From NCBI GenBank assembly GCA_037178855.1, contig JASJZC010000005.1:1-64000 (forward strand): a DNA stretch of 64,000 bases, in the 5' to 3' direction. A program made the position numbers and the translations under genes. This DNA is from Oscheius sp. JU75 (Eukaryota > Nematoda > Chromadorea > Rhabditida > Rhabditidae). This document shows positions 20,312 through 32,730 of this stretch, piece after piece (position 1 is the stretch's first letter; the number at the start of each line of letters is the position of its first letter). A model generated the notes under the pieces. The model searched no databases. It was not told the DNA's origin and saw nothing but the letters and a program-made list of their open reading frames with translations.

Positions 20312-20716
20312 TCAAACGGTGTTGATGGCCATAGAGACACCGCCCATTCTCTTCTCCAGACTCATGTTGTTGTAGCCTTTTTTCAGATGGAAGATGCCTA
20401 AAACGGAACATTTCTTCAGCTTCCGAAATACCATTCGGACCCTCACGAAGTGACAACAATCCAGTACTTCTCTTGGCTAATATATTCTGTTCCCCAGCCA
20501 ATGACGTTGACAGCGTTATCGGCAACATTGTTCATCGGGCGAGAGCTCGGGATTTTTGATTTAGACGGACAGGTTGTGGGGTAACCTCCTTGTAAATTCC
20601 TCCAGAATAGCCCATGAAGTCGTTGTTGGTATACATTCCGCCCGCAAGTGGGACGCGATTGACGTAAAGAGCCTCCATTAGCTGACATTCACCATAACCA
20701 GTAACGGTTTTCTTGA
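20312..20716 (-). pseudogene. Papain-like (C1A) cysteine peptidase homologue, 3' exons only, left copy
   Basis: C-terminal part of a cathepsin-like fold: LMEALYVNRVPLAGGMYTNN, MGYSGGIYKE, then VADNAVNVIGWGTEYISQEK and YWIV. The final segment is GIFHLKKGYNNMSLEKRMGG, ending AINTV at the stop 20312-20314. In C1A peptidases the segment before VxVxGWG reads NHAV, with the catalytic His; here it is DNAV, so the His is Asn. The downstream NSWG is also not recognisable (VVTS then stop or intron). The first exon seen begins after CTTTCAG at 20716. Further upstream lies a 2.2-kb pile of mariners, so the 5' exons are missing or far away. The gene is likely decayed or a catalytically dead homologue. Confidence 0.6.
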
Positions 20717-20831
20717 CTGAAAGCAACAGTCATGTATCTGTCTCTCTGTCTCTCGTTCTTTTCTCTGTCCCTCTGTCTCTCCTCTACATACTCTGTCAGA
20801 CCCTAGTCTTTACCTATAAACAAACGTCTTA

Positions 20832-21905
20832 TTGGATTGGTAATTAAGTCTTTTCGCTTTTTCAAATGCAAAAATTTATTGACTTCCAAACAACTTTTTC
20901 ATTCGTTATAATCACCATTATGATCTACCACGTCTGCCCATTTCACGAGTAGCTTACGGATGCCACGTTAGTAGACCACCTGGGGTTTTGTCGCGAAGAA
21001 GTTTGTCAACCAGGTTTTAAGTGCGCTGTCGGAATCGAACTGTTGTCCTCCAATCTCGTTGTTGAGAATCCGGAACAGATAATAGTCGGAAGACAAAGAT
21101 CCGCTATATGGAGCATGGGATAAAATCTCCCAACCCAGGTCGATCTTGAGTTGAGCGAGTTTTGCAACATGAGGCGCGTTGTCCATCTGCAGGATGACTC
21201 ACTCAGCGACCGCTTCCGACGAAATGCAACGGTAACCTTTTCAAGTTGCTGGCTGTATATGGCAAGCCGTAAGGGTAGTTCCAGCATCCAGCAGTTCCCA
21301 GTGCACCACTTCTTCGATTTCCCAGGAAACACAGAGCATAATCTTCTTTTGATGGATGTCAGGTTTCACATCAGGACTTGGTGTCTGCCCTGGATCCACT
21401 CCATTGACGCTTCCCGTTGGAAGTTTACCTACGTTACCCACTTCTCATTCCCCATCACCAGGCATGGTTAAAAAGGATTTCCTCTCATACCTGGACAGGA
21501 GAGAATGGCGACGGACATGCGCTGCCACTTCTGGGTGTCACTGAGGTCATGCGGCAACCAAGTGCCCAGTTTCTTCATAAACCTCAATTGCTTCAAATGA
21601 TGTTCCACTGCAGCATGACTGACAGACAGTGCCTCTGCTAGTTCACGGGTAGTCTGGCGATTGTTCTCGTTGACGAGCTGCAGCTCAGGAACTCATGTCG
21701 CAAATCGTAGGATGGCAGGTCATCAATAGTCCGAATCAAAACGAACAGAGAATAGAGAATAAGAAGAAGGGAAGTGGTGTCTTGCATGGTGGTGGTAGAG
21801 GACTGAGTGAGCAACACGAGGTGCTATAACCAATAGCTCGGCCGTTGTCGTAAACGAGGCAAGGGACATATTTACAAAAGCGAAAAGACTTATTTACCAA
21901 CCCAA
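20832..21905 (-). mobile_element. Mariner C (left copy), internally deleted
   Basis: 1074 bp, TA-flanked, with TIRs of the type TTGGGTTGGTAAATAAGTC / TTGGATTGGTAATTAAGTC. It encodes fragments of a mariner (DD34D) transposase: MDNAPHVAKLAQ and YSGSLSSDYYLF correspond to the intact MDNARLHVAKLTR and YSPDLAPSDYYLF of the right-arm copy. Many small indels relative to the right arm are concentrated here. The HTH-region deletion (LRHEFL joined directly to LQLVNEN) is shared by both arms. Confidence 0.85.
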
Positions 21906-21907
21906 TA

Positions 21908-22340
21908 CAATCAGAAACTTGGAAAAGGTTGCCATTGCACTTCGTCAGAAACGGCGCTGAAGTCGAAGGCTATCCTGTTGATGGACAACTTGCAAACTTG
22001 CAGTTGCAAAAACTCACTCGCTCCAAGATCCACGACCTAGGTTGGAAGATTCCCATCCTCCTTATAGCCCGGACCTTGCCCCTTCCGACTATTATCTGTT
22101 TTGATTCTCAACAACGAGATTGAGGACAACAGTTTCGATTCCGACGGCGCACTTAAAACCTGGTTGACAAACTTCTTCGCGACAAAACCCCAGGTGGTTT
22201 ACTAACGTGGCATCCGTAAGCTACTCGTGAAATGGGCAGACGTGGTAGATCATAATGGTGATTATAACGAATGAAAAAGTTGTTTGGAAGTCAATAAATT
22301 TTTGCATTTGAAAAAGCGAAAGACTTAGTTACCAATCCAA
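21908..22340 (+). mobile_element. Inverted 3' half of mariner A (left copy)
   Basis: The 3' TIR lies at 22340 and the body runs leftward to GAAACTTGAAAAGG at 21908. It is flanked on both sides by TA (21906-21907 and 22341-22342). It is the exact missing 3' half of the adjacent 22343-23004 fragment but in opposite orientation. Confidence 0.8.
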
Positions 22341-22342
22341 TA

Positions 22343-23004
22343 TATGGCGGCCGTAAGGGAAGTTCCAACATCCAGCAATTTCCAGTGCACCACCTCTTCG
22401 ATATCCCAGTAAACACAAAGTCTACTTTTGATGGGGTCGGCTGTCACATCAGGACTTGGTATCTGCCCATTGACGCTTGCTTTGGTTACGTACGTTACCC
22501 ACTTTTTATCTTCCGTCACCAGGCGTGACAAAAAGGATATTCTCTCATCTGACAGACAGCGCCTCTGCTAGTTCATCGATAGTCTGCTGATTGTTCTCGT
22601 TCACGAGCTGCAGCAGCGATTCATCGAAACTTTGTTGGTCGACCTGACCTTGGCTCATCTTCAACGCTTTTTCCCCAGTCCGAAAGCAATAGACTACAAC
22701 TGGCTACCTCGTAGACGTCGTCTCTTGTCCATGAACATCGTTGATATTAGCCGCCGTTTGGGCTCCATTCGTGCTTTCGAGGAACTATTGGCTATGACAT
22801 GTCGAAGATGGTAGGGTGGTAGGTCATCAATAGTCCGGTTCAAAACGAACAGAGAATAAGAAGAAGGGAAGTGGTGTCTTGTATGATGGTGGTAGAGGAC
22901 TGAGGGGAGCAACATGAGCTACTATGACCAATAGCTCGGTCGTTTTCGTAAACAAGGCAAAGGATATGTTTACAAAAAGCGGAAAGACTTATTTACCAAC
23001 CCAA
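22343..23004 (-). mobile_element. 5' half of mariner A (left copy)
   Basis: Runs from the 5' TIR at 23004 to GCCGCCATATA at 22343. It carries transposase sequence including RLVTEDKKWVTYV, which keeps the first catalytic Asp. An internal deletion removes the segment between LSV and RENILFVTP. Confidence 0.8.
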
Positions 23005-23019
23005 TAACAGGACAGCTCC

Positions 23020-23330
23020 TCTTTTGCAGGTAAGATTGTAAGAGCAAGTGTTATAGTAGTTCTCTGAGTTCTTGCACGGGTAGCAATCGCCCTATGAAAG
23101 CTTTCTCTTTCACCTGGAAAAAATCTACAGCTCCAACTCGGTTGGAAGAGCCTCATTCGGAATGAAGAGGAATTTTGGGACAATAAATGAGACGGGCAAT
23201 CCCTTGGCCAGACGCGTCATTGCTGGTTTTTTTAGCGCAAGACTCTCCATCTTGAATGGCCACGATGAAGAAAAAGAGGAAAGCCAAAACCCGAATTATC
23301 GAGGGGGAGACTAGCCTTCCACAGTAGACA
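23020..23330 (-). other. Possible orphan exon(s) upstream of mariner pile (left copy)
   Basis: On the minus strand an open stretch encodes a hydrophobic signal-like VLAFLFFFIVAIQDG, followed by a frame that remains open to GTGAAAGAG. The mariner pile separates it from the papain-like exons at 20312-20716, so it might be their 5' end. Identity is unproven. The interval 23330-23660 shows nothing else. Confidence 0.25.
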
Positions 23331-23898
23331 AGCTGTTAATTTAACGAGAGGCATGGGAACAATCTGCCTCAAATGATCGAAACTGATCTGACATGGGAAA
23401 GTTTCATGTAAATGAGGTTGCGGAGGAGATTAGAGAAATGTTCAGCAGGGCAGCGAAGGCTTGACGGAACTTGGTAGCAGACAAAACTCTATATTCATTA
23501 TCTTGTCTACAAAAACTATAAATAAAAATAATTAAAGGCACTGTAAATTGAAAAAAACAAACAATCGGGGGAACTTGGTATACGATATTCTGCCATTTTA
23601 CACGCATTTTCATAGCATTTGGTCCTTTAATTTGTGAAGAATAAGGCTCAGTTAACATCACAGACTATAAAAAGCTGACCAGATAGATAAGAACGACGGA
23701 ATGGACAGGAAGAGCACTACGAGTTCGATACCTGCGAAGAGACGAGGTCGAAGGAGCTGGGCCGCATTTCGGAGACCAGTCGATCCACTTCTTCGTCTGA
23801 AGGTGAGGTGGGGTCATCGGGGAGAAGAGTCGAGATGGGACCGAGAGAGTACATGGAAGAATTGAGCAATTTGGCCATCTCGTGGAGATCCAACCAGC

Positions 23899-26800
23899 CT
23901 AGTTGTTCTCCTCTTCACCCCTCCCCCTCGAGCCCCCGGAGCCGCAGTCTGGGGATAGCGGACAGCTCGTGGCGGTTGGTGGAGTCTGAAAAATGGGCAT
24001 CTGTCTGGTCTCTGCCTCTCAATTTTCTGTCTCTCTTTCTCTCTGTCAAGCAGTGCCTTTGCCTCTCTGCCAAGCTGTGAATATGTTCATTTCCTTCAGA
24101 ATACTGTCAACACCCACCTTCCCTGCCTGCAGGCTGCTTGTTACTGTTCCTCTTATAGGCTTGTCGAGTATCCCGATCAACCTCGACCTCTTCCAGCCGC
24201 TGAAAACTTTGGTATCAGGTATTGTAGAACGTCGCTGAGTGTGTGCGAATTGTTTATGAAGAAGAGTAAAACGGGTCAAAACAGTTGTCGCTTACCTGGT
24301 TGGCTTGAAGTTTCTGCTGAATAGCCATTCTCAGGAGTTGGTTCAGCGTTTTCTTTTCCTCTTCAGCCTTTCTCAGCTCGTTCTGCATCTCCTCCACCTG
24401 CGCTTGCAGTTCTTCACAACGAGCTGTGAACATGGCCCGGTGGCTGGCAAAGGTGGCTGCATCTTCCTTGAGCTGTTTCAGCTCACGTCTCTGTCGCTCG
24501 GACAGTTCCTAACCAATTTTAGTATCAACTCTCAAGCTGATCTTACCTGATTCGCTCTCTTTTCAGCCTCATATTTGTCCCTCAAAGAGGCCAATGCAGC
24601 TTCCGCTGTCATCTTGTTCGACTTCAGTACTGTCCGAAGAGTGGAGATTTGATCCCTGAAGTGTTATGTATTTTAATTTGGTTCTATATCTGGGGATGTT
24701 CTTCTCGGTCAATCTTCAACTAACCTTTTTGTGCTGAGAAGACTTCGGAGCTTGACGTTTTGCATGGCAATATCGTCATTCTCTGCTCCGGTATTGGCAA
24801 CTGCTTGATTCAGAGCCTGTTCCGTAACCCTTTTCACCGAGGAAGCAGCTTTTTTAAACTGTCCATTGTCTGATTCATTGGGCTGCCGTCTAGAACATTA
24901 CGTTGCAAACAAAGTCGGAATAAAAACCTGAGAGGATTCTCTGTCTGAGATCAGACTCCGAGGCGATTTCGCTCACCTTGCCGCTCGTCAGCTTCGTATC
25001 CACGTCCTTGATGAAAGAGGGTGCGAGAACCTAAAAGGCTCTGGATTTCAATTTTACGGCCAAGCCTCAAAAACTGTCAGAAAACTTACAACCCTGTCAG
25101 CGGTTAGAGGAATTCCCTTTCCTCCTGACGTATCAGTTTCAGTGCCACTTTCTACGCCTTCATCGGCAAGGGAAACTTTTGGAATGTCCTCTGCATTCTC
25201 TTTGGCTAGTTGTCGGAGACGCTTCACGATCTGAAAAAAATCTGCCTTTCTCTGTCTCTCTGTCTTTTATACTCACATCGATAATGTTCTTATCCGTGCT
25301 CAATCCCTGACTTTGAGCTGTTTGATGGTAAAACTGATAGAGCTGATCAGAAACTTGAATCATTGTGTCCTAAACAAATGTGTTGGAATGGCATTTCAAT
25401 GTCTACCTGAGCAGCAGCCATTTGAGCTGTCTTCTCTCCTGCCAAAGAAGAAGGGTCCTAACATCGTTTCTGAGAGCATGAGCTTTTTTGTCCGCCTGAG
25501 GATCACTGGCTCCATTCTAAAAAAGTTTTGTTACCAAGAAATTTGTAACATTTTAAGTCAAAGGGTATAGGCAGCGATTTTTTGACTCACCTTTAGGAGA
25601 TGATCAATTTTCTCCAAGACGACATCTTTCTGTTGTCGGGCGTGCATAAAGTCGAGTTCTGGAAATTGTGTCGCTCTTGACGAAGACACAACTTGACCGT
25701 ACCTCCATTGTGATTTATATGCAGTTTGCTCATCAATGTCGTAACCAAGTCGATAGCTGTCTTCTCTCTTTCTCTCAACTGTTCTGACAGGTTCTCATTG
25801 GCGGATTCGAGATCTCGAACCTAAAAGAAGTTGAACAGTTGAACAAGGTGGGTCCGACAGAACTACATCAAATTTAAATGAAACCACGTCGAAAAAACGT
25901 TACCTTAGCATCACTGTTGGTGTTGCTGAGCTCACTAAAGAGATCGTTGGCAGCCGGCTTTGGTTGTACTTCTTCACCGTCCTGAAACATGCTCATATTT
26001 GGACGCCGAAACTTAGCAGAACACTGCTGAGCCTCGAAAACCAAAAAATGGCGGTCTTTCTCTCAAAAATTTTCGGTTGTACTTCGCCTTGCTAGGGCGA
26101 ATCCAAGTTTGCTAGGACCAGGTCGATATGCTAGGACGAACCTTTTTGCTCTTCGTGAATAACACCAAACTCTCTAGTGTGTAATGTATTCTTGTCCGAA
26201 ATGTGCCTCGTCCTTGCAAGGTGAAGTGTGATCTTACTAGTACAAACTGGTCTGATTATGTCGAATACGATTTTGCTCTTTAGAATAGCACGATGACAAG
26301 CTTGAATAATAATTCGTCCTAGCAAAGTGAAGTCGAACCAAATTTTCTTATACAATTGACTGAACTTTCTTATTGACCAAATTTCTCGATCAAATTGTTC
26401 TTTCAACCCACCCCTCCCAGTCGCTCCAATCCGGCCAACATATCCGTCAAGCTATGCATATGTTCGGCGTTTCTGGCAGCTTCCAGCTCTCTTTTCAGAG
26501 CCAGACGAAGCTCCCGTTCCTGCTGAGCTGTCTGCAGAGCTTCTTCCACCTGAAACATGTCATTTTGTGATAAAGGATGTCAGAAAGAAGATGCAAAACT
26601 ACGAACTAGATACCTGTCGGTCGGCGATGTTCTTGAGCGATTGCATTTCCTGAACGGCCATGTTTAGCAGATCGATCTCGTCGATGTAGCGGTTGTTATC
26701 CATTTTGAGAGCCTCGTATTCGACCTGGGCTCCGCGAAGGTTTGCGACCGTTTTCTGCAGAGTGATGTTCTCCTCCTCGAGCTCAGTGTACTCTGCGAGC

Positions 26801-27621
26801 ATCCGTTGTTCCCTCTCTTTCACTTCCTAGGAAATATGTTGTCTGTTGTCTCCTTCAAAACTGTACCTTCAACTCAATTCGGAGTCTTCGTCTCTCTTCG
26901 TCCAACTGCTGACCAGATTCTGCAGCTGTCGAATGTTCGGCCTGAAGACGCTCCAGCTCATCTTTTGACCTTTTCAACTCGGCCTCGGACGAGCGGAGTT
27001 CTCCTTCTAAAGTGCTGATCCTCTTCAAGAGCTCCTGCTCCTTGGCCGAAGATTCCTGAGGCAAAGATTTGTGAAACTGTTTAAAATTTTGGCTGAACCA
27101 TCCATTATCGAAAGGTAGTGTAGTCACTATTATTGATCAGGTTTTTTCGCTGTCTCCCTGCCTTTCTTTCTCTCTCTCTCTTTTTCTGTCTCTCGGGAAC
27201 AATCGTAGAAGCAGCCACTTCTCGCTGTTTTTCAGTTGCATTGTAACGAATAAAATAACCATAGAAAACAGCTACCTCAGCAGTGATCTCTCATGTTCCA
27301 GTTCTGTAGCGGTGGCAGCTTTGTGCTGATGACGGAATTCTTCCAGCGTTTGATTGGCCTTCTCGATATCCACTTTGGCCTGGTCATACTGATCCTGTAG
27401 ATGGGCTACTTTCACCTCAAGCTCAGTCTTCTGCTCATAAAGAAGCATTCCGTATTCAGCCGCCTAAAATAACTCACAACTAAACTTTCTGTCTCCTTCT
27501 GCCAGTAACATCATCTCTCTGACTCTCTGCCTCATACCTGGAATTTTTCGGCATTGGCCTCCTCTAGAGCTTTGGTCAATCTGACGACCTCTACCCTGAC
27601 CCGCTCTAGATCATCACCCAT
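23899..27621 (-). CDS. BICD: Bicaudal-D family dynein adaptor (left copy)
   Basis: Coiled-coil adaptor linking dynein-dynactin to cargo. Mirror of 52114-55842; ATG complement at 27619-27621. The N-terminal coiled coil ([20 protein letters not shown]) and the C-terminal cargo-binding coiled coil ([40 protein letters not shown]) are both present and intact. In the third exon this copy reads [11 protein letters not shown] without a break, whereas the right copy lacks one C there. The last two exons differ from the right copy by several small indels (G-rich exon at about 23900-24200), so the extreme C-terminus is uncertain: the last in-frame stop may be 23899-23901 or further downstream. Confidence 0.9.
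26085..26335. repeat. CCTAGCAA-rich inverted-repeat element in BICD intron (left copy)
   Basis: The 430-bp intron between BICD exons 5 and 6 holds five CTAGGACGA/TCGTCCTAGCA-type units, some facing each other, including a perfect 12-bp pair (TGCTAGGACGAA and complement). Confidence 0.6.
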
Positions 27622-29147
27622 TCTGAAAGTTCTCTTGAGCGAAAACAATGAAAACGAAAAAGGATTAAATTGAGTATGGTTGACTTTCTGACTCATCTAA
27701 TGAGAAAAACTCTAGTCGGGAAATGGCGATTGTATTCCGGTGGAGGAGAGTTGGGCAAACAAAGCATAAGTCAACTGCAGGGCGTCGGCCGCAACGGCTG
27801 CCGACACAGGCTAAATTTGGAATCTTATCCTCTCTTTTAGAAGGGAAAGAGGAGGAAGTTTAAGATGTGACCATACTTTGTTGGATTCTAAAAGTTTATA
27901 TGCTTATAACCCTAAACGAAGTCATAAACGGCTTGAAAAAAAGAAGTCTGCCTTCAATTTGAACTCAAACTATCAAATAACAGGGAATGTTCGAGCAAAA
28001 AACCTTTGATTTTAGCAATCGAGTGCTTTATGCTCCGTATTTTCGGCAAAACGGCGGCAAATGGCATTAAAAAGATGTCTCTCTCCTCTAATAACCTGCA
28101 AAAAAATGAAACAAATCATGATGTTTTCGGTCAAGTGAACCGCGAGAAAGTGAGTGATCGGGAAACAAAAGAGAATAGAATAATGAGCCCTTTCTGGAAA
28201 GTCAGCCAGTCCGGCAGGGAAATGAAATGTGTCAGAACGGGCTGGACACATCTACATACATATTAATATTCGATAGAGACTAGTGGAGGCGATTTCGTAG
28301 GAGCGTGTTGGCCACACGGGAGGGGTTACAAATCGATAGCGGGGCTGGTATGTCACACAACGGCCGCACAAACCGACCACCACGACCTGGTCAAGAGGGA
28401 ACAGATGCTGACGGTGACAGAGTGACAGAGAAACAGAGGCAGAGAGGCAGGGAGACATAGTCATATAGACAGAGAACAAAGATAGAGAAAGACAGAGAGA
28501 CAGTCATAGTAACAATGTGTAATTTAAAGAGGGAGAGAGTTTTCAAAAAGCGGTCTCTATGAACGGCGCCTACTGATGACAGCTGGCTATGTAGAAAGGC
28601 AAGAACCGGCCGACTTGGAGACAACAGTGACCACCCGCTGAACGGCGCTTCGAGAAATCGTAAATCGCTCACTTTTCTTGGTCCAGTGTAGTCCGAAAAG
28701 TGTCTTTTGCACATAAATTAAACGGCATAAAAGTACAGCAGGGGGGATTGGGACGCGAAGCTAAGACAAACAAGTGGAGCTAGAGGAAAACAGGTGACGC
28801 GAAACAAGAAGTTTACAGAGACAAGATTCTTAGATATGTTAATTGGTCCGAGAGTTCAATTGCGGTTAAATACTCCAGTTTTAAACCTTTTTGAGTAAAG
28901 TTGAGTCTCTAGTCAATCGTTGAAAATGGTAGCTGGCCTTGAATCGGGATGTTTCCTTAAAACGGCGAGTAGAGATAGACACTTGGAAACAATATTTATT
29001 TGCACAAATACTTTTAGAGAAACAGAGATACAATAGAGCCACGAACACCACAAAAGTACAAACATCAAAAGTTACTATCACAGTAGTTACTCGGGGAAAT
29101 TGAAAAAAGCAGGCGAAGTTTTTGCTATTTTGACTAGAAAAGGTAAT
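27622..29147. other. Intergenic region between BICD and UFSP2 (left copy)
   Basis: Contains the BICD promoter region and a TCTG-type purine tract (28405-28510). No supported gene. The open frames around 28250-28715 coincide with low-complexity sequence. Confidence 0.4.
28405..28510 (-). repeat. TCTG-type tract
   Basis: GTGACAGAGAAACAGAGGCA-type units in the BICD-UFSP2 intergenic region. Confidence 0.7.
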
Positions 29148-31885
29148 CTAAATGGCATCGGCTGACGGCTGCGGACAGACCATGTTGTAGAAGTACTCGG
29201 CCTTCCAGAAACTAGCCGGTTTCCATTGACACCAGCCTTTAGTTGTCACCGTTCTAATGTCCTCACTGCCGGTATAATGAGGATCCAGGACGAGAAAACG
29301 ACAGTCGCCGGTGTTGTCGTCAAAGTCGACGCCGAGAATGGTGTGAGCCAGTTGCCCACCGCCTGAAACAATTGAATGTAAAGAACTACTAACGCGGTAG
29401 ATGACAGCCATTTTAAAGTTGAATTTTGGCGGCGGGAACTTCAAAAAATCTTGAATACCAGTTTCTTATTGCATTTTCTGTGCTTTACACTTATTTCCTC
29501 GAGTATTTTTTTAAGTATGTCCAATCGATTTGGCGTCAAATTCCATCCTAGATCCGTCTACTTTGACGGAAAAATTAACGAAATGCCTGTTTTTACCTTG
29601 TAAGGTTATTTGCTCACTTTCCTCGGTATTTTTTCTGTCAAAGAAGGCTATCTTAGTGTAGAATTTAGCCCTGAATCGATCAAACACACTTAGAAACCGA
29701 AAAAATGAGTGTATAGTACTGAAAAATGCAAAATACGATTTCTAAGGACGTCGTGGTGGAACCCGGCTTCTACAAAAAGCGCGCCGTTTACCTGTAATTT
29801 TAGTGAATTCAAAGTTTAGAATATTTACCAATCATGACCGGACTTCCGGCCGTGTCGAAATGATGAGCCAGCTCCCTGGCCTTCTCCGGAACCTCGGCCC
29901 CGGAGCCGGTCGTGATGAACTTGCTCTCGATGGCCAGTAGTTCGTCGAGAACGAAGCCGATCTCGGTCGAGCCAATCCACTGTCGGCTTCCGATAAATTT
30001 TTCCTCCTTATCCCCAATTTTCACCAAACACTGCTGGATTTCTCTGTGTGTTGGCACAGGCTTATCACAGAAGCCGTTCAGCACAAACCAACTCCAAATA
30101 GTCTGAAGACTTCGATAGGCACACCCCCAGCCTGCAAATTGCTCAGGTGCTCTCTCCGACTAGCTCGCAATCGTACCGTTGTCATCAAAATTGTCCTGCA
30201 TGTAATGATGGTAATTGTAGGGTCCTTTCACGACGGAGACTTTTCCAAGAGCCTTATAGTTACTGATCGAGGAATGGGGTGTTCTCAGCAGCTTTGAGGC
30301 AGCCGCTCCGCCGAAGGAATCTGCTGAGCTAGACGGAGGCAGGAGTGAACGCACTTAGATTTAGCAGTTTGTGCAGACGGACGCGGAAAGATTCTTAAAG
30401 TTTAATAGTTATGCAAAGAAGGAGACCTACTTTGACCGGCTGTGGGTAAATCTGGCACCTGTAAATGCACCATTGTGCTCCAGCCGGGAGGGTAAAAAAG
30501 ACCGCCGAAGTAGTCTTGACCAGTTCCTGCTAAACTTTCGAATTTCACAGGCAAAGCCAGTGTCCGACCTTTTTCTGTATTCTGGGAATGTTTGTCCAGA
30601 CTATGGCCTGAATTCGCCGCCTCAATCCCTCCTGGAATCGCTCATAAATGCGATTCGAATCTTCGCCACAGAAGACTGGCACAACGACTGTGAACACGGC
30701 AGAATAAGCAGTGTACTTGGTCCCATCACGAGTTATTCGAGCAATCGGGACCATCTTCTGATCTTCCGAGTCATTTTTCGTGTTTCTAGTCAAGTTTTGA
30801 TAGGCTGTGAATTCCATTGAATCCTAAAAGTTGACTGATTGCCAACCAGTTATTCAAAAACCTTAACCTTATACTGTACAGTTCCCTTGGCATGTTCGTC
30901 GAGCACTTTCGTCACGACTTCTTTCTCTGGCTTTCTAGTTAAGACGATACCCTTGTCCTGATTGATGAAAACCATTCTGTCCAGCTCATCAAAATAGCGC
31001 TTCGCACTCGCCTTCAGATCTTCAGCTTCGGCTCCGACACGAAGGTTGAACTCGATTCCGACGCGGGCGTAAAGAGAGAGTCCCTGATTGGTAAACTGTG
31101 TCGCATTGAGCTGTCCGTTACGGTCCAGAAAGCTGGATAGGTCTGCTCGTTGAAGGATCTGTAAGTACTCTTTCTCTTCCCCTCTTTGACAGCGTTTAAC
31201 ACTTCCTAGCGTAGCCACGGACTTCCTTAGGCAGAAAACTGACCTCCTGGGTCGCTGAGAGCTGGAAAATTGAACTATCGAGACTGACTGGAGGAGTCAC
31301 AAAGCCGTCAATCGTCAGGTTTGCGACGAGTTGAAGGTCTGAAAACTTGTTTTGAACTTTTTGTCAGCTAATAACTTTTCTTCTTGCTTTTCCTCAAGAT
31401 TATCTCGAGGCCTCGAACTTTAGGTAAAATAGAGACTTGAACGGTTTGACACATGGCTCTTTCTCAGCTTTGAAGAGATACGACTCGTTCTATAAGAGAA
31501 GACGCTGCGAGGACAGAGACAGAGACCTACGACCTGGACAAATGACTCGAACCTGGCACTACCTTAATGGGCCTAGCCATGCTCAAACTGAACCTACCGG
31601 CAGACATGATGCTAGACAGATATTCTGCTGTCGCGCTGGTCATGTTATCTGCTGTCAAGAAGAGCACTTGAGTGATTTCTTTGGTTTGCGTCCGACCCCA
31701 AACGAGGCCTCCATATGCCTGCTGACCAATTGTGTCTTTGTGCCAGAGGACGAAATTCTTGTAGCTCTGAAAAGGATCATAGCTAAAATGAATAAAACTA
31801 GTTTTTCAAAAGTAGTAAGAAACTGTAAACTCACGGCAAACATTGCGGCCGTGTCGATGTCCCAAATCTCCTCAACTACCGTCAT
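29148..31885 (-). CDS. UFSP2: UFM1-specific protease 2 (left copy)
   Basis: Cysteine protease that matures UFM1 and removes it from targets (ufmylation; in C. elegans odr-8). ATG at 31885, stop at 29148-29150. The N-terminal non-catalytic region ([17 protein letters not shown] and following exons) leads to the papain-like C48/C78-type core. The core has [20 protein letters not shown] with the catalytic Cys, [34 protein letters not shown], and [14 protein letters not shown] with catalytic Asp and His. It ends [20 protein letters not shown] ... SADAI. All catalytic residues are present. One intron carries a foldback element (about 29450-29800). Confidence 0.92.
29450..29800. repeat. Foldback (MITE-like) element in UFSP2 intron (left copy)
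   Basis: About 60-bp imperfect inverted arms (29512-29573 against 29638-29700: TAAGTATGTCCAATCGATT facing TAAGTGTGTTTGATCGATT). Weaker complementarity extends to both intron edges. It carries a CCCGGCTTCTACAAAAAG motif also found in the CDF gene at 37334. Confidence 0.6.
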
Positions 31886-32730
31886 CTATATCATTTTTAC
31901 GGAAACATACTAGAAGTTCAAAGAACGAATAGGGAGATTGAACCCCAAAAAAGAGATTTATCACAAAAATAGAACTATTTTATTTTATGAGCTCTGAACT
32001 CACTAACCGGTAAATAGAGACAGGGTAGGGAGTTGGCCTTTTCGCATTGAATCAACTTTTCAAGGGGCGGTTTAGAGAAAGTTCTAATTAGCTGGGGATA
32101 TAGGATAAGAAAAAGTCGGCTTTGATGACGGTGATGATGCAGCAGAGAGACGACCCGAGAACAACACTGAAACGAACGGTTGAAACTAGTTCTATCTGTC
32201 TGAAGCAGTCTGGCGGTTTGTCTTATGGGTTTGGCAGACCAGGGCTCGATCCATTCTCATGTAATAGCTTCTTGTGAAGCACCTTTTTTAGTTGAACTAT
32301 GAGAATTTTAAATCATATTTAGAGGTTCCCGGCCTTTAAGCAGTTTCAGGCAGTCTATGTTTTTGCGCAAAAGTTGGTGCATTGGTAAAAAGCTTGCTCC
32401 TGAACTCTGTGCAAGTGCTCCTAATCTCCCTTTTATAGGTCATTGGGAAATTGAATTCATCCTTTGCTCCTATGGCTCAGTCGGTTATAGTCCACTTCTA
32501 ACGAATAGCGGAAGTGAGCCAATTTTTTAAAGGTTTTTCGAAAACGGAAATCCAGGTCCCATCACAGACCTCGAAAATTGCGGCGCGAATTCAAAATTTC
32601 TTCGACATTTTCAACTTTGCTTATTTCCATATTTTTCCCGGTAATGCATCTATGGCGCAGTACCAGGTTGCGCGGTCTACGGATCGCGGGGTCGGAAGTT
32701 CGGATCTTCTGCTCAAAAACATACACTCAC
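31886..32730. other. Intergenic region between UFSP2 start and TRABD stop (left copy)
   Basis: No protein-coding signal. Contains two tRNA-promoter-like stretches described separately (32463-32725). Confidence 0.4.
32463..32725 (+). repeat. tRNA-related (SINE-like) sequence (left copy)
   Basis: CTATGGCTCAGTCGGTTATA at 32469-32488 resembles a tRNA A-box. CTATGGCGCAGTACCAGGTT at 32649 is followed by TCGGAAGTTCGGATCTTC (B-box-like). No full cloverleaf can be drawn, so this is a degenerate tRNA or tRNA-derived SINE fragment. Confidence 0.35.
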
